Notes: generated from the sequence alone by a model not told the origin. DNA of 34,784 bases from an uncultured Gammaproteobacteria bacterium (GCA_902511025.1 CABXDP010000006.1:1-34784), one strand, 5' to 3'. Positions 1-9,951 are shown, counted from the first letter of the stretch. Numbers and translations: made by a program.

Positions 1-2313
1 GTCTTTTCCAACTGGAATTGTTAAACCAAGCTGAGGGCAAAGCTCCATACCAATTGATTCAACTGCTTCGAAAAGTTTTGCGTCTTCCCCGGGGTGGCCA
101 CTAGCACACATCCAGTTTGCTGATAGATTGATATGACTAATATCCTCAATAAATGCGCCCATTAAATTCGTTAATGCTTCTCCAACGCTCATCCTTGCAG
201 CCGCGGCAGCATTGATCAGTGATATCGGGGTTTTCTCTCCAATAGACATTGCTTCACCTTGATATCCGAGATAGTCTGAAAGAGAAATAGCGCAGTCAGC
301 TACGGGGACTTGCCATGGTCCAATCATTTGATCTCTTGCAATGAGTCCAGTAACAGACCGATCAGCAATTGTAATTAAGAAGTTTTTGCTGGCAATCGTC
401 GGCAGATTAAGTAAACGGTTTACAGCATCCTCAAGCTCAATATTAATGGGATTAAAAGCATCTTCAATATTTGCTAGAGACTCAACATCTTTATGAGTCT
501 TAGGGGATGATCCAAATAAAAGTGACATTTCAAGATCAATCGGTTTGTTGTTAAAGTGAGAGTCTTCCAAAAGTAAATACCTATCCTCAGTTGCGATTCC
601 TAAAACAGCATAGGGCGCCCTTTCTTTGATACAAATTTCATCAAAAAGAGCAATACTTTCATCTTTGATTGCAATGACATATCTCTCTTGTGACTCGTTG
701 CACCATATCTCCAGTGGAGACATTTTTAACTCGTCATTTGGTATTGATCTTAATTGGAGCTTGGCACCTTTTTTTGAGTCATTGACCAGCTCAGGAATTC
801 CATTTGATAGACCGCCCGCTCCAATATCATGTATGGATACAATTGGATTCTTATCTCCTAGATTAGTGCAAGTGTTAATGACTTCTTGAGATCGTCTCTG
901 CATTTCGGGATTTGCTCTTTGAACTGAGGCAAAGTCAAGGTTTTCATTTTGATCGCCACTACCAATACTTGAAGCAGCTCCTCCGCCAAGACCAATAAGC
1001 ATTGCAGGGCCGCCTAAAACGATTATTTTATCTCCATTGGAAATTAAGCCTTTTTCAACATGATTTTTTTTGATGTTTCCAATGCCACCGGCCAACATAA
1101 TTGGTTTGTGATAGCCTCTCACATCACCATTTTTTGTTTCCTGCTCGTAAGTCCTAAAATAGCCACAAGTATTGGGTCTTCCAAACTCATTATTAAAAGA
1201 AGCAGCTCCAATAGGGCCATCAATCATAATTTCTAATGCAGAGGCGATTTGACTTGGCTTTCCATAATCTATCTCCCATGGTTGAATTGAGTTTGGAAGC
1301 TTTAGGTTTGAAACAGAAAAACCGCATAGACCCGTTTTTGGTTTTGAGCCTCTACCAGTGGCCCCCTCGTCTCTGATTTCTCCACCTGAGCCTGTAGCCG
1401 CACCAGGGTCTGGAGCAATTGCTGTAGGGTGATTATGGGTTTCAACCTTCATAAGGACGGCTTTTTCACCAACATAGCTCTGGTAAACGCCTTTTTCATT
1501 TGCTTCAAAGTAGTTTGAAGAATAACCATTCATGACTGCAGAATTATCGCTATAGACTGACAAAAGACCCTCTGGGTTTTGTTTGTAAGTATTTTTAATC
1601 ATTTCAAAAAGAGAAATCGCTTGTTTTTCTGAATCTATAGTCCAGTCTGCATTAAATATTTTATGTCTGCAGTGCTCCGAGTTCGCTTGAGCAAACATCA
1701 TGAGCTCAATGTCTCTTGGATTTCTCTCTATTGCAGTAAAGCTATCAAAAAGATAATTAATCTCACTTTGACTTAATGCAAGTCCAAATTCATTATTAGC
1801 CCTATTAATTGCAGATTTTCCGAGACCTAAGATGTCTATGGTAATGAATTCATTGGGCATCAATTCATTAAATAATAGCTCTGAATCACTCAAACTCTGA
1901 AGATGAGATTCAGTCATTTTATCCATGACTAACTCTAATAGAGTGACTAATTCATTTGCATTAAGTGTTCGATTTAAATGATAGTTGATTCCTCTCTCTA
2001 CTCTTGAAATTACTGACAATCCGCAAAGCTTACAAATTTCTGACGCCTTCGACGACCAAGGCGATATAGTTCCAATTCGAGGAGCAACAGTAATTGTATG
2101 TTTGGAGTCTTTAAAATAAACTTCAGTTGAGTAATTTAAAAGTTTATGAAGTGTTTTTTTGTTAGACTGGCTTAAATCTTTATCTGTATCAATAAAGTGA
2201 ATATATTCAGTACCAATTAGTTCTAGACCTGGGATTAGTCTCTTTATCCTCTCATTGAGAGTGTTGACTTTAAATTTTCTGAGTGCTTGAATCCCACAGT
2301 GAAAAGAAATCAT
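1..2313 (-). CDS. purL: Phosphoribosylformylglycinamidine synthase PurL, 5' part (cut by window edge)
   Basis: This open frame runs uninterrupted from its ATG at 2313 to the left edge, giving the first 771 residues of a protein that in this family is usually near 1,290. PurL converts FGAR, glutamine and ATP to FGAM in de novo purine synthesis in the cytoplasm. The visible part holds the N-terminal PurS-like region, the linker with the motif [18 protein letters not shown] (catalysis and domain contact) and the first AIR-synthase-like ATP site, with [20 protein letters not shown] starting at residue 292. The C-terminal glutaminase domain lies outside the window. The start overlaps the yebC stop (ATGA), so translation is probably coupled. 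Family assignment is secure from the motifs; the 3' part is unseen. Confidence 0.96.
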   Translation of the reverse strand, partial: MISFHCGIQALRKFKVNTLNERIKRLIPGLELIGTEYIHFIDTDKDLSQSNKKTLHKLLNYSTEVYFKDSKHTITVAPRIGTISPWSSKASEICKLCGLSVISRVERGINYHLNRTLNANELVTLLELVMDKMTESHLQSLSDSELLFNELMPNEFITIDILGLGKSAINRANNEFGLALSQSEINYLFDSFTAIERNPRDIELMMFAQANSEHCRHKIFNADWTIDSEKQAISLFEMIKNTYKQNPEGLLSVYSDNSAVMNGYSSNYFEANEKGVYQSYVGEKAVLMKVETHNHPTAIAPDPGAATGSGGEIRDEGATGRGSKPKTGLCGFSVSNLKLPNSIQPWEIDYGKPSQIASALEIMIDGPIGAASFNNEFGRPNTCGYFRTYEQETKNGDVRGYHKPIMLAGGIGNIKKNHVEKGLISNGDKIIVLGGPAMLIGLGGGAASSIGSGDQNENLDFASVQRANPEMQRRSQEVINTCTNLGDKNPIVSIHDIGAGGLSNGIPELVNDSKKGAKLQLRSIPNDELKMSPLEIWCNESQERYVIAIKDESIALFDEICIKERAPYAVLGIATEDRYLLLEDSHFNNKPIDLEMSLLFGSSPKTHKDVESLANIEDAFNPINIELEDAVNRLLNLPTIASKNFLITIADRSVTGLIARDQMIGPWQVPVADCAISLSDYLGYQGEAMSIGEKTPISLINAAAAARMSVGEALTNLMGAFIEDISHINLSANWMCASGHPGEDAKLFEAVESIGMELCPQLGLTIPVGKD

Positions 2314-3050
2314 AGGTCAGACAAGATCTCATCTGAAATATCAGCATTGTGATAAACGTCCTGTGCATCATCAAGATCCTCAAGTCTTTCTATAAGTTTC
2401 ATAAATTTTTCAGCATCTTCCAAGTTAAGCTCAACTCTGTTAGCTGGCTCCATAGTAATCTCTGAATGATCTGGAGTTAACTCTTTGGCTAGAAGGGCAT
2501 CTTTAACGGTAAAAAAATTCTCAGGTGAGGTAACTACATCAATTGAGTTGTCATCATTAATGACTATATCTTCAGCGCCAGATTCAATAGCTATTTCCAT
2601 AATGGTATCTTCATCCCCAGATGCAAAGCTTATAAAGCCTTGCTTGGAAAACATGTATGAGACAGAGCCATCTGTACCAAGATTTCCTCCATGTTTAGAA
2701 AAGGCATGCCTGACATCAGATACAGTTCGATTTTTGTTGTCAGTTAGGCAATCGACCATTATGGCTGTTCCTCCAAGTCCATAACCCTCGTAGCGAATTT
2801 CCTCATAGTTCTCACCCTCAAGATCACCTGAGCCTCTTTTAACAGCGTTATCGATTGTATCTCTCTTCATGTTAGCGGCTAAAGCTTTGTCAATTACAGC
2901 CCTGAGAGATGGGTTATTTTCTATAACGCCACCACCCATCTTTGCAGCTACTACAATTTCTTTAATCAGTTTTGTAAAAACTTTTCCACGTTTAGCATCC
3001 TGAGCACCTTTCCTATGCTGGATATTGTGCCATTTACTATGTCCTGCCAT
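2310..3050 (-). CDS. yebC: YebC/PmpR family protein (TACO1 family)
   Basis: The 246-residue protein begins with [20 protein letters not shown], the hallmark N-terminus of the YebC/TACO1 family, and has the family's usual length. Members have been described as transcriptional regulators and, more recently, as ribosome-associated factors that help translate difficult sequences such as proline stretches; which role applies here cannot be told. A GGAG-type ribosome site lies just upstream in the 28-base gap after nadA. The gene sits between nadA and purL rather than in the ruvCAB neighbourhood where it is found in many gammaproteobacteria. Its TGA stop overlaps the purL ATG. Confidence 0.95.
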   Translation of the reverse strand: MAGHSKWHNIQHRKGAQDAKRGKVFTKLIKEIVVAAKMGGGVIENNPSLRAVIDKALAANMKRDTIDNAVKRGSGDLEGENYEEIRYEGYGLGGTAIMVDCLTDNKNRTVSDVRHAFSKHGGNLGTDGSVSYMFSKQGFISFASGDEDTIMEIAIESGAEDIVINDDNSIDVVTSPENFFTVKDALLAKELTPDHSEITMEPANRVELNLEDAEKFMKLIERLEDLDDAQDVYHNADISDEILSDL

Positions 3051-3078
3051 TTTTTATCTATATCTCCAATAAAAAAAG

Positions 3079-4047
3079 TTATTTTGTAAAGTCAAGCAAC
3101 CGTTGTATTGAATGTTTTGCTTTATCAATTACTTGGCTATCGATGAGAATTTCATTTTGACCATTCTGAAGAGTCTCAAGGCACTTTTCAAGACTATTCA
3201 TAGCCATCCAATTGCAATGAGCACATGACTCGCAGTCTGCACCCTCACCCATAGTGGGCGCCTCAATTAATTTTTTATGAGGAGCAGCCTCTTTCATTTT
3301 GTGGAAAATGCCATTATCTGTTGCAACAATGAAAGTAGATTCTGGTCTTGAGGATACTGCATTAATGAGTTGCGTTGTAGAGCCAACGACATCGGCAAGA
3401 GCAATAACTTCTTTTGGTGATTCAGGGTGAACTAAAACGCCAGCTTCTGGATGAAGCTCCATAAGTCTTTTTAATCCTTCTGCTTTAAATTCCTCATGAA
3501 CAATACAGGCTCCATCCCACATTAACATTTCTACTCCAGTCATAGACTGTACATAGTGTCCAAGGTGTTTGTCAGGCGCCCAAAGCACCTTCTTTCCTTC
3601 ATTATGTAATTTTTGAACTACTTTCAGTGCGCTACCTGAAGTAACTACCCAGTCTGCCCTTGCTTTAACCTCAGCTGAAGTGTTTGCATAAACAACCACT
3701 ACATGATCAGGGTTATGATCACAAAACTCAGAAAACTCTTGAATTGGACACGATAAATCAAGAGAGCATGTGGCCTTTTCATCTAGAACCAAAACTCTTT
3801 TCTCTGGAGATAAAATTTTGGCAGTCTCCCCCATAAATTTTACCCCTGCAACAATGATTGTTTCAGCATCACTGTTTTGACCAAATCTGGCCATTTCAAG
3901 TGAGTCAGAAACTATACCACCAGACTCTTCCGCTAGAGTTTGAAGGTCAGCACTCACATAATAGTGAGCCACTAGTGTGGCATTATTTTTATTTAATGCT
4001 TCTTTAATTGAGTCTTCAATAGATTGATCTATAACTATGTTTTGCAT
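3079..4047 (-). CDS. nadA: Quinolinate synthase A
   Basis: NadA condenses iminoaspartate with dihydroxyacetone phosphate to quinolinate in de novo NAD synthesis, using an oxygen-sensitive [4Fe-4S] cluster. The 322-residue protein has the expected cysteines: C94 in [10 protein letters not shown]181 in [10 protein letters not shown], and the C272-x2-C275-x2-C278 cluster in [12 protein letters not shown], corresponding to the three cluster ligands known from E. coli. [18 protein letters not shown] and HPESP are further family motifs. The start ATG shares one base with the aspS TAA stop (TAATG), so the two are cotranscribed and probably coupled. No nadB or nadC is seen nearby. Confidence 0.96.
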   Translation of the reverse strand: MQNIVIDQSIEDSIKEALNKNNATLVAHYYVSADLQTLAEESGGIVSDSLEMARFGQNSDAETIIVAGVKFMGETAKILSPEKRVLVLDEKATCSLDLSCPIQEFSEFCDHNPDHVVVVYANTSAEVKARADWVVTSGSALKVVQKLHNEGKKVLWAPDKHLGHYVQSMTGVEMLMWDGACIVHEEFKAEGLKRLMELHPEAGVLVHPESPKEVIALADVVGSTTQLINAVSSRPESTFIVATDNGIFHKMKEAAPHKKLIEAPTMGEGADCESCAHCNWMAMNSLEKCLETLQNGQNEILIDSQVIDKAKHSIQRLLDFTK

Positions 4048-5804
4048 TACTGAGTTTTGTTTGGAAGGGTAACCTTAACATTTAATTCTTTGAGTTGAGC
4101 CTTTGATACCATTGAGGGTGCATCAGTCAGAAGGCATGCTGCAGTTTGAGTCTTGGGGAAGGCAATAACGTCTCTAATGGATTCTGTCTTACTCAGAGTC
4201 ATGACTAGTCTATCAAGACCAAAAGCAATCCCACCATGAGGAGGACAACCATAATCAAGAGCATCTAGCAGGAAGCCAAATTTTTCTTTTGCTTCATCAT
4301 CATCGATTCCTAAAAGGCTTAGGACCGTTTTTTGCATATCACTTTGGTGAATTCTAATTGATCCACCTCCAACCTCAGACCCGTTGATCACCAAATCATA
4401 AGCCCTTGAAAGTGATCCTTCAGGATTATTTTTTAAAGATTTTGAGTCAACACTCGGAGCAGTAAATGGATGGTGTATAGCGTTTAAAGAGCCATCATCT
4501 GAGACCTCAAACATAGGAAAATCCATTACCCAAACTGGCGCCCATTCTTTGTTAAATAAATTTAAATCCTGGCCCAGTTTCTCCCTAAGATTTCCCAGTG
4601 CTTCATTAACAACTTTAGATTTGTCTGCACCAAAAAATATAATATCTCCAGTTTTAGCTTCAGTTAAATCGATAACTTTTTGAGTAACATCATCACCTAA
4701 GAACTTAATGATCGGTGAAGCGGGACCATCTTCATTTAGTTTGATGTATGCAAGCCCCTTGGCACCATATATACTTACAAACTTTGTGTAATCATCAATT
4801 TGTTTGCGACTGATTGAGGCACCACCATCAACTCTAAGCGCTGCCACTCTTCCTTTATTATCATTCGCTGGTCCAGAAAAGACCTTGAATTCAACATCTT
4901 TCATAATTTCATTGACATCAACCATTTGAAGCGGAATTCTTAAATCAGGACGATCAACACCATACAGATTAATTGCATCAGCATATGAAATTGATGGAAA
5001 TTTATTTGGAAGATCAACGTTTCCAACCTCAGAAAAAAGACCTCTAATCATTTCCTCCATGAGCGATGTAATTTCATCTTCATTCATGAATGATGTCTCA
5101 ACATCTAGCTGCGTAAATTCTGGTTGTCTATCTGCCCTTAAATCTTCATCCCTAAAGCACTTCACAATTTGATAGTATCTTTCAAAGCCAGACATCATTA
5201 AGAGCTGTTTAAATAATTGAGGAGATTGTGGAAGTGCAAAAAAACTACCTTCATGTGTTCTTGATGGAACAAGATAATCTCTGGCGCCTTCAGGTGTTGC
5301 CTTAGTTAAAAAAGGAGTTTCTATGTCAAGGAAGTCATTCTTATCCATAAAGTCACGCATAAAGTGCGTCACTTTCGATCTAAGGCGAAGTCTTTTTTGC
5401 ATCTCATCTCTTCTGAGATCCAAATAGCGATACTTAAGCCTTACTTCTTCTGAAGTTTCCATAGAATCCAGTTGAAATGGCATTGGCTTGGAGTTGTTTA
5501 AAATCTTAATCTGCTGAGCAAGAACTTCAATTTCACCGGTTGGAATTTTATTGTTGACCATCTCTAAGTCTCTTGCAAGAACCTTGCCAGTAACTTGGAG
5601 CACAAACTCATTTCTAATAGTTTCAGCAATTTTAAAGGTCTCTGCTGTCTCAGGATTAATGACTACTTGAGCAATTCCTTTTTTGTCTCGAACATCAAGA
5701 AAAATTACACCACCATGGTCACGTCTTCTATTAACCCACCCACAAAGTTTGACCTTATCATTAAGATTAGCCTTACCTAATTCTCCACAAAAATGTGTTC
5801 TCAT
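4047..5804 (-). CDS. aspS: Aspartyl-tRNA synthetase
   Basis: The 585-residue protein is a bacterial-type class II aminoacyl-tRNA synthetase charging tRNA-Asp. It has an N-terminal OB-fold anticodon-binding domain (about residues 1-110, with [20 protein letters not shown]), class II motif 2 ([19 protein letters not shown]), the bacterial insertion domain and motif 3 near the C-terminus ([14 protein letters not shown]). Length and order are normal for the family. Whether it is discriminating or also charges tRNA-Asn cannot be decided from sequence alone; no gatCAB genes are present in this window. Its ATG overlaps the stop of the upstream DUF502 gene and its stop overlaps nadA. Confidence 0.97.
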   Translation of the reverse strand: MRTHFCGELGKANLNDKVKLCGWVNRRRDHGGVIFLDVRDKKGIAQVVINPETAETFKIAETIRNEFVLQVTGKVLARDLEMVNNKIPTGEIEVLAQQIKILNNSKPMPFQLDSMETSEEVRLKYRYLDLRRDEMQKRLRLRSKVTHFMRDFMDKNDFLDIETPFLTKATPEGARDYLVPSRTHEGSFFALPQSPQLFKQLLMMSGFERYYQIVKCFRDEDLRADRQPEFTQLDVETSFMNEDEITSLMEEMIRGLFSEVGNVDLPNKFPSISYADAINLYGVDRPDLRIPLQMVDVNEIMKDVEFKVFSGPANDNKGRVAALRVDGGASISRKQIDDYTKFVSIYGAKGLAYIKLNEDGPASPIIKFLGDDVTQKVIDLTEAKTGDIIFFGADKSKVVNEALGNLREKLGQDLNLFNKEWAPVWVMDFPMFEVSDDGSLNAIHHPFTAPSVDSKSLKNNPEGSLSRAYDLVINGSEVGGGSIRIHQSDMQKTVLSLLGIDDDEAKEKFGFLLDALDYGCPPHGGIAFGLDRLVMTLSKTESIRDVIAFPKTQTAACLLTDAPSMVSKAQLKELNVKVTLPNKTQ

Positions 5805-6418
5805 TTCTTTTCCTTAATCTTTAAATTTTCAGGAGTTACTACTCCAGCTGAGATAACTAGTTTGAATGCTTCTTCAACCGTCATTTGAAGCTCATGAGCA
5901 TCTTTCTTAGGCATCATTACAAAGAATCCTGAGGTAGGGTTAGGAGTTGTTGGAACAAATAGGTTGATTACCTCATCTTCAATGATGTTTTTGACTTCAC
6001 CCTTATAATCTCCTGATTGAAAAGCAATCACCCAGATTCCTTTGCTTGGATACTGTATTAAAAAAGCTTTTCTGAAGCTGTCACTTGAGGTGTTTAGAAC
6101 AGTAGTTGAGATTTTCTTTAAGGCATTATAAATATTTCTAAAGCCAGGAATTTTATTGAGTGCTCTTTCCCATAGATCCACAAGCTTTCTGCCTAATATA
6201 TTGGTAACAAGTGCTCCAGTTATTAAAATAACTGAAATAACTAAAATAATTCCTGAGCCAGGAATCGTTGTGTCTAACTTTAAAAGGGATTCGGGAAGCA
6301 GTCTTGGAGGAATTATATTGTTTATAACCTCTAAGAAGAATTTAATAACCAGCACACTTAAGACTAATGGAATCCAAAAAAGGAGTCCAGATATAAAGTA
6401 ATTTCTTAAGCGCTTCAC
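5801..6418 (-). CDS. DUF502 family inner-membrane protein
   Basis: The 205-residue protein starts with GTG at 6418 ([18 protein letters not shown]) and has two clear transmembrane helices, roughly residues 9-32 and 54-75. They are followed by a soluble part with [15 protein letters not shown] and [19 protein letters not shown], both typical of DUF502. The molecular role of DUF502 is not known. Members are common next to aspS in gammaproteobacteria, as here, where the stop overlaps the aspS ATG (ATGA). It is the first gene of the minus-strand aspS-nadA-yebC-purL run; the 87-base gap to map before it is the natural place for a promoter, though I see no strong one. Confidence 0.9.
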   Translation of the reverse strand: MKRLRNYFISGLLFWIPLVLSVLVIKFFLEVINNIIPPRLLPESLLKLDTTIPGSGIILVISVILITGALVTNILGRKLVDLWERALNKIPGFRNIYNALKKISTTVLNTSSDSFRKAFLIQYPSKGIWVIAFQSGDYKGEVKNIIEDEVINLFVPTTPNPTSGFFVMMPKKDAHELQMTVEEAFKLVISAGVVTPENLKIKEKK

Positions 6419-6505
6419 TGTACTAAATAAGTAAGTCTAAAAAAAGGATTATTTTAACATAAGCTGGATTAGCAATTGTATTCTCAGAAGGTAAATCTGA
6501 ATAGG

Positions 6506-7285
6506 TTATAAATTAGTTTCCTCTTCACGTAAAGTTAAGATTTCATACCCAGTTTCAGTTACTAAAATTGTATGTTCACATTGTGCTGAGAGAGATCTGT
6601 CTTTAGTAGTCACTGTCCAACCATCTACTCTTGATGTTATGACCTCGTATCCACCCAAGTTGATCATTGGCTCGATTGTAAAAGTCATACCGGGTTCCAA
6701 AATAGGACTTTGATTTATTCTACCGTCATCATAATGAATAACTTGTGGTAGCTCATGAAAGACTTCTCCAATTCCATGACCACAGTAATCTCTAACAACA
6801 GAGCAGTTTTTACTATGAGCATAATCTCCAATTACCTTTCCTATTTCACCGATATTAATACCAGGTTTTACCAAATCAATGCCCAGCATCATTGAGTCTC
6901 TAGCAACATTACAAATTTTCTGAGCTTTTATGCTAGGCTTACCAACAATAAACATTTTAGAAGTATCGCCATGGAATCCATCCTTGATCACAGTAACATC
7001 TATATTAATAATGTCACCTTTTTTTAGTTTTTTTTCACTTGGAATGCCATGGCAAACAACATTATTAACAGAGGTGCAAATCGACTTTGGAAAGCCATTG
7101 TAGTTAAGTGGAGCAGGAATAGAATCAAGATTATTAACTATAAAGTCGTGACAAATTTGATCAAGTTTGTCAGTAGTTACTCCAGTTTTAACATGGTCAC
7201 CAATCATCTCTAACACGCTGGATGCAAGCTTTCCAGCAACGCGCATCTTATCAATTTGATCTGCTGACTTAATTGAGATTGACAT
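6506..7285 (-). CDS. map: Methionine aminopeptidase, type I
   Basis: Map removes the initiator methionine from nascent proteins. The 259-residue protein is the short type I form. Metal-binding residues can be seen in order: Asp in INIDVTVIKDGFHGDTSKMF, His in CGHGIGEVFHELP, Glu in FTIEPMINLGG and Glu in CEHTILVTETGYEIL. The substrate-pocket stretch NGFPKSICTSVNNVVCHGIP is also typical. It lies 9 bases downstream of htpX on the same strand, so the pair is probably one transcript. In many bacteria map precedes rpsB-tsf or glnD; neither is seen here. Confidence 0.96.
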   Translation of the reverse strand: MSISIKSADQIDKMRVAGKLASSVLEMIGDHVKTGVTTDKLDQICHDFIVNNLDSIPAPLNYNGFPKSICTSVNNVVCHGIPSEKKLKKGDIINIDVTVIKDGFHGDTSKMFIVGKPSIKAQKICNVARDSMMLGIDLVKPGINIGEIGKVIGDYAHSKNCSVVRDYCGHGIGEVFHELPQVIHYDDGRINQSPILEPGMTFTIEPMINLGGYEVITSRVDGWTVTTKDRSLSAQCEHTILVTETGYEILTLREEETNL

Positions 7286-7294
7286 TAGCAGTAG

Positions 7295-8188
7295 TCATCT
7301 AGATTGTTGAGCTCTTTTTTCGAGTGCCCTTATCCTATCTTGAAGAGGAGGGTGAGAGGACCATAGTTGTGAGCGATTTGACTTTGGTTTTTCACCTATA
7401 CCAAATGCAGCTAATTGTTCAGGAAGAGCTTCAGGCTCTCTTTGTCCAAGTCTCTTAAGAGCATTAATCATATTTTGATGGCCAGCTAAATCTGCACCAC
7501 CTGTATCAGCAATGTACTCTCTTTTTCTTGAAAAGTACATTACAATAACACTGGCTAAAATAGATAGAACAATCTGAGCAAAAATTGTTGTTACAAAATA
7601 TCCGATACCATAGCCACGCTGATTTTTCAAAATTACTCTATCTACAATGTGACCGATGACTCTTGAAAAAAAAATAACAAAAGTATTAACTACGCCTTGA
7701 ATAAGAGTTAGAGTCACCATATCCCCATTTGCAACATGACTCATTTCATGACCAACAACTGCTTCAATTTCACCTTGAGTCATATTGTCAAGCAATCCTT
7801 GAGAAACTGCAACAAGAGCGTTGTTCCTTGAAGCACCTGTAGCAAATGCATTCATTTGGCTTGATGGAAAAATGGCAACTTCAGGCATTTTTATTCCAAC
7901 CACTTTAGATTGTTTTTGAACTGTCTCAATCAACCATTTTTCAATATTATTTGAAGGGCTTGTTATAACTTGTGCACCCGTCATTCTTTTCGCCATCCAC
8001 TTGGAAATGACAAGTGAGATAAAAGCACCACCAAAACCAAAGACTCCAGAAAAAATAACTAATGCATTAATATTTAGATCACTGCCATTCTGCATTAAAA
8101 GACTATCGACTCCAAGAATCCTTAGAGTGATACTTAGAATCACCATTATTGCGATGTTAGTAAGTAAAAAGAGAAGTATTCTTTGCAT
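7295..8188 (-). CDS. htpX: Membrane zinc metalloprotease HtpX
   Basis: HtpX is an M48-family inner-membrane endopeptidase that helps FtsH with quality control of membrane proteins. The 297-residue protein has two N-terminal membrane helices (about 1-25 and 38-62), the zinc motif H147-E-M-S-H151, two more hydrophobic segments around 160-215, and a later Glu in REYIADTGGADLAGH that would be the third zinc ligand. The C-terminal SSHPPLQDRIRALE is diagnostic. An AAGGAA ribosome site precedes the ATG. In enterobacteria the gene is stress-controlled; no recognisable heat-shock promoter is visible in the 95 bases upstream, though an AT-rich candidate -10 lies near 8217-8222 on the minus strand. Confidence 0.95.
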   Translation of the reverse strand: MQRILLFLLTNIAIMVILSITLRILGVDSLLMQNGSDLNINALVIFSGVFGFGGAFISLVISKWMAKRMTGAQVITSPSNNIEKWLIETVQKQSKVVGIKMPEVAIFPSSQMNAFATGASRNNALVAVSQGLLDNMTQGEIEAVVGHEMSHVANGDMVTLTLIQGVVNTFVIFFSRVIGHIVDRVILKNQRGYGIGYFVTTIFAQIVLSILASVIVMYFSRKREYIADTGGADLAGHQNMINALKRLGQREPEALPEQLAAFGIGEKPKSNRSQLWSSHPPLQDRIRALEKRAQQSR

Positions 8189-8283
8189 TTATCTATTCCT
8201 TAAATTAATTAAAAATATTATATAAAGAACTTAATCTTTAATTATGAAATATTGATGAATTTTTTATGCAATAAATTAACTAA

Positions 8284-8790
8284 TTATTTTCCAGGCCACA
8301 TCATCCTTGATTCAGTTATAGTGCAAGCATTTTCTCCTGATGATGTAAGAATTGTTTGATACGAACTATCTTTTGGTGTAAGAATAATATAAATTCCCTC
8401 CGCAAAAGTTGAAGACTGAAGATTTTTATCATTATTAACTTTTATTTCAGCAATGGCAGAGCAAGATTGATTATTAATTGCTGTAATCATAATAGATGAC
8501 AGGTAGCACTGATCACCATCAGGAGTTAAAGTTGCAGAAAAAGAAGAGCTCCCATTATTATACTTTTGTGAGGATATATGAAGTGAGGGAAGAATTGATG
8601 GATTATCCGGATGTGCAAATGTGATATTTAAACCATTTAGATCATATGATGATTCTATTTGTCCTAAATAATTAAGACAAGTATTATTTATTCCCCTAAG
8701 TTCGGCTTCTAAAAACAATGAGGAAGCAAAAGCATTAGAAGATAAAAGTAGAAAAAATAGAAAGAATTTTTTTTTCAAACCATCACCCAT
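8284..8790 (-). CDS. Secreted/periplasmic protein of unknown function
   Basis: I do not recognise this 168-residue protein. It begins with a basic stretch and hydrophobic core (KKKFFLFFLLLSSNAFA), a convincing signal peptide with probable cleavage after AFA, so the mature part of about 145 residues should be exported. The mature region contains four cysteines (in NNTCLNYL, GDQCYLSS, NQSCSAIA and ENACTITE), an even number compatible with two disulfides, and is rich in Ser and Asn with a predicted beta-type pattern. It is flanked by htpX on the same strand and by a divergent small lipoprotein gene, and seems to be its own transcription unit. No function is proposed. Confidence 0.7.
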   Translation of the reverse strand: MGDGLKKKFFLFFLLLSSNAFASSLFLEAELRGINNTCLNYLGQIESSYDLNGLNITFAHPDNPSILPSLHISSQKYNNGSSSFSATLTPDGDQCYLSSIMITAINNQSCSAIAEIKVNNDKNLQSSTFAEGIYIILTPKDSSYQTILTSSGENACTITESRMMWPGK

Positions 8791-8876
8791 TTACTAAGTA
8801 CTTTAGAGTTCTTAATATACACTTAAAGTTATATTTAATTAATAATTCTGAAAATTATAAGAATTTTGTAATTTGC

Positions 8877-8906
8877 TTGGTTATGTAAATTAAAGTACTT
8901 TATAAT
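8877..8906 (+). promoter_or_regulatory. Candidate sigma-70 promoter for the small lipoprotein gene
   Basis: TTGGTT at 8877-8882 and a perfect TATAAT at 8901-8906 are separated by 18 bases and stand 31 bases before the ATG at 8938. A TTGGAGT ribosome site follows. The placement supports a dedicated promoter for the short gene. Confidence 0.55.
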
Positions 8907-8937
8907 AAAATTTCAAATATTTTTTGGAGTTTAAATA

Positions 8938-9084
8938 ATGAAGTTAAGATTTTTATTTATTGCCGCTTTAGCTTTGCTTGTAAGTGGCTGTATGGACACA
9001 ATTATGGCAGTTCCTGCTGCTGCAGTTAATGGAGTTGGAACTGTAGTTGGTGGTATTTGGGGAGCAGTAACAAGTATTTTTTAA
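8938..9084 (+). CDS. Small lipoprotein, 48 residues, unknown function
   Basis: A 48-codon frame starts at ATG 8938, 8 bases after a TTGGAGT ribosome site, and stops at TAA 9082-9084. It encodes a basic N-terminus, a hydrophobic core and a lipobox LLVSGC with Cys18 as the lipidation site, followed by Met-Asp. Asp at +2 would, by the E. coli rule, favour retention in the inner membrane; here Met occupies +2, so outer-membrane sorting is the default guess. The mature 31-residue tail is Gly, Val and Ala rich (AAAVNGVGTVVGGIWGAV), suggesting a short amphipathic or membrane-associated helix. It resembles entericidin-type lipoproteins only in size and layout. Its own promoter and terminator argue that it is a real gene. 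Confidence 0.8.
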   Translation: MKLRFLFIAALALLVSGCMDTIMAVPAAAVNGVGTVVGGIWGAVTSIF

Positions 9085-9105
9085 TTCCTCTTTCTAACTT
9101 TTAAT

Positions 9106-9137
9106 ATCCCATAAATTAATTTTATGGGATTTTTTTG
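9106..9137 (+). terminator. Rho-independent terminator of the small lipoprotein gene
   Basis: A perfect 10-base stem, ATCCCATAAA at 9106-9115 with TTTATGGGAT at 9121-9130, closes a 5-base loop and is followed by a run of six T. It lies 22 bases after the stop codon. The opposite strand lacks a comparable T run, so it serves the plus strand. Confidence 0.88.
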
Positions 9138-9140
9138 TTT

Positions 9141-9566
9141 TTAATAAATCATATCGTAATCAATTTTTTTATTTTGAGCTAACTCAAGTGCCTCCTTTTT
9201 ACTTGAGGCTTGAACTGAAAATGACACTTTATATCCTTTACTGATTAGGTTTGCTGATGTCCATTCATTGCCCTTAAAGGCTGGTAATAGAAGTATAACT
9301 ATTTCGATAATCACAATAATAATTTGAAGATCATTTGCATTCGAAAAATTAAAAAAACCTAATTCTCCATAGATTTCATAATCAATACTGGCTAGAATAA
9401 GAATAGTAAGGATGTAGGCGATAAAAATCTTCCAAAGGCCCCGAAATAAAAACCATAATGGTAGGAATGGAAGAAAAGTCACAAAGGGAATTGCAAGCCA
9501 TGCAAAGCCAGTTTTAACGGCTTGAACTTCCTTAGTTGGATGACTCAAAACTTTATAGGTATTCAT
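9141..9566 (-). CDS. DUF2628-like small membrane protein
   Basis: The 141-residue protein has an N-terminal soluble segment with KTGFAWLAIPFVTFLPFLPL, followed by two or three hydrophobic helices (about 25-45, 48-62 and 80-97), then FKGNEWTSANLISKGYKV. The pairing of a 'GF.W.A....P.W.L.RGLW' region with a 'GNEW....L..KGY' region is characteristic of DUF2628, a family of small membrane proteins without assigned function. The C-terminal tail (QASSKKEALELAQ) is cytoplasm-like. It is convergent with the small lipoprotein gene and ends only a few bases from that gene's terminator. Membership is recognised by pattern, not by search. Confidence 0.68.
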   Translation of the reverse strand: MNTYKVLSHPTKEVQAVKTGFAWLAIPFVTFLPFLPLWFLFRGLWKIFIAYILTILILASIDYEIYGELGFFNFSNANDLQIIIVIIEIVILLLPAFKGNEWTSANLISKGYKVSFSVQASSKKEALELAQNKKIDYDMIY

Positions 9567-9622
9567 TAAAATTTGTGATTATTTTTCTTGATAGAGTATA
9601 CCAAAAAATTCTAGAAATGGAG

Positions 9623-9699
9623 TGGGGCGAGAAACGGGGCTCGAACCCGCGACAACCGGAATCACAATCCGGGGCTCTACCAACTGAGCTATTCCCGCC
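9623..9699 (-). tRNA. tRNA-His (anticodon GTG)
   Basis: On the minus strand a full cloverleaf can be folded: acceptor GCGGGAA with TTCTCGC (one G-T pair), D arm, anticodon arm CCGGATTGTGATTCCGG with GTG, and T arm GGGTTCGAGCCC. A G at position -1 faces discriminator C73, the identity pair of tRNA-His, and CCA is encoded. It is the last of three clustered tRNAs. Confidence 0.97.
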
Positions 9700-9710
9700 A
9701 TAATTAAAAG

Positions 9711-9787
9711 TGGCGCGCCCAATACGATTCGAACGTATGACCTACGGCTTAGAAGGCCGTTGCTCTATCCAGCTGAGCTATGGGCGC
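9711..9787 (-). tRNA. tRNA-Arg (anticodon TCT)
   Basis: The minus strand folds into a 77-base tRNA with acceptor GCGCCCA paired to TGGGCGC, discriminator G and encoded CCA. The anticodon arm ACGGC-CTTCTAA-GCCGT gives anticodon TCT, which reads AGA/AGG codons. It lies between tRNA-Pro and tRNA-His and probably shares their transcript. Confidence 0.97.
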
Positions 9788-9836
9788 GATAACTTTGCTT
9801 TAATAAAGTATAGGCTTGCACTTTAAAATTAAATTT

Positions 9837-9913
9837 TGGTCGGAGTGGAGGGATTTGAACCCCCGACCACCTGGTCCCAAACCAGATACGCTACCAGACT
9901 GCGCTACACTCCG
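9837..9913 (-). tRNA. tRNA-Pro (anticodon TGG)
   Basis: The minus strand folds into a 77-base tRNA with acceptor CGGAGTG paired to CACTCCG, discriminator A and encoded CCA. The anticodon loop TTTGGGA gives TGG, reading CCN proline codons. It is the first tRNA of the cluster and starts about 10 bases after a strong promoter. Confidence 0.97.
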
Positions 9914-9923
9914 AAGGTGAGTA

Positions 9924-9951
9924 ATTATACTGTCATACCCTTCTTAGTCAA
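9924..9951 (-). promoter_or_regulatory. Promoter of the tRNA-Pro/Arg/His cluster
   Basis: Read on the minus strand, TTGACT (9951-9946) and a perfect TATAAT (9929-9924) are separated by 16 bases. The predicted start site is immediately before tRNA-Pro, matching stable-RNA promoter architecture. Confidence 0.82.

Noticed and set aside
626-889. Plus-strand open frame inside purL
   Set aside because: It is a shadow of the minus-strand purL coding sequence, with no ribosome site and no recognisable protein features.
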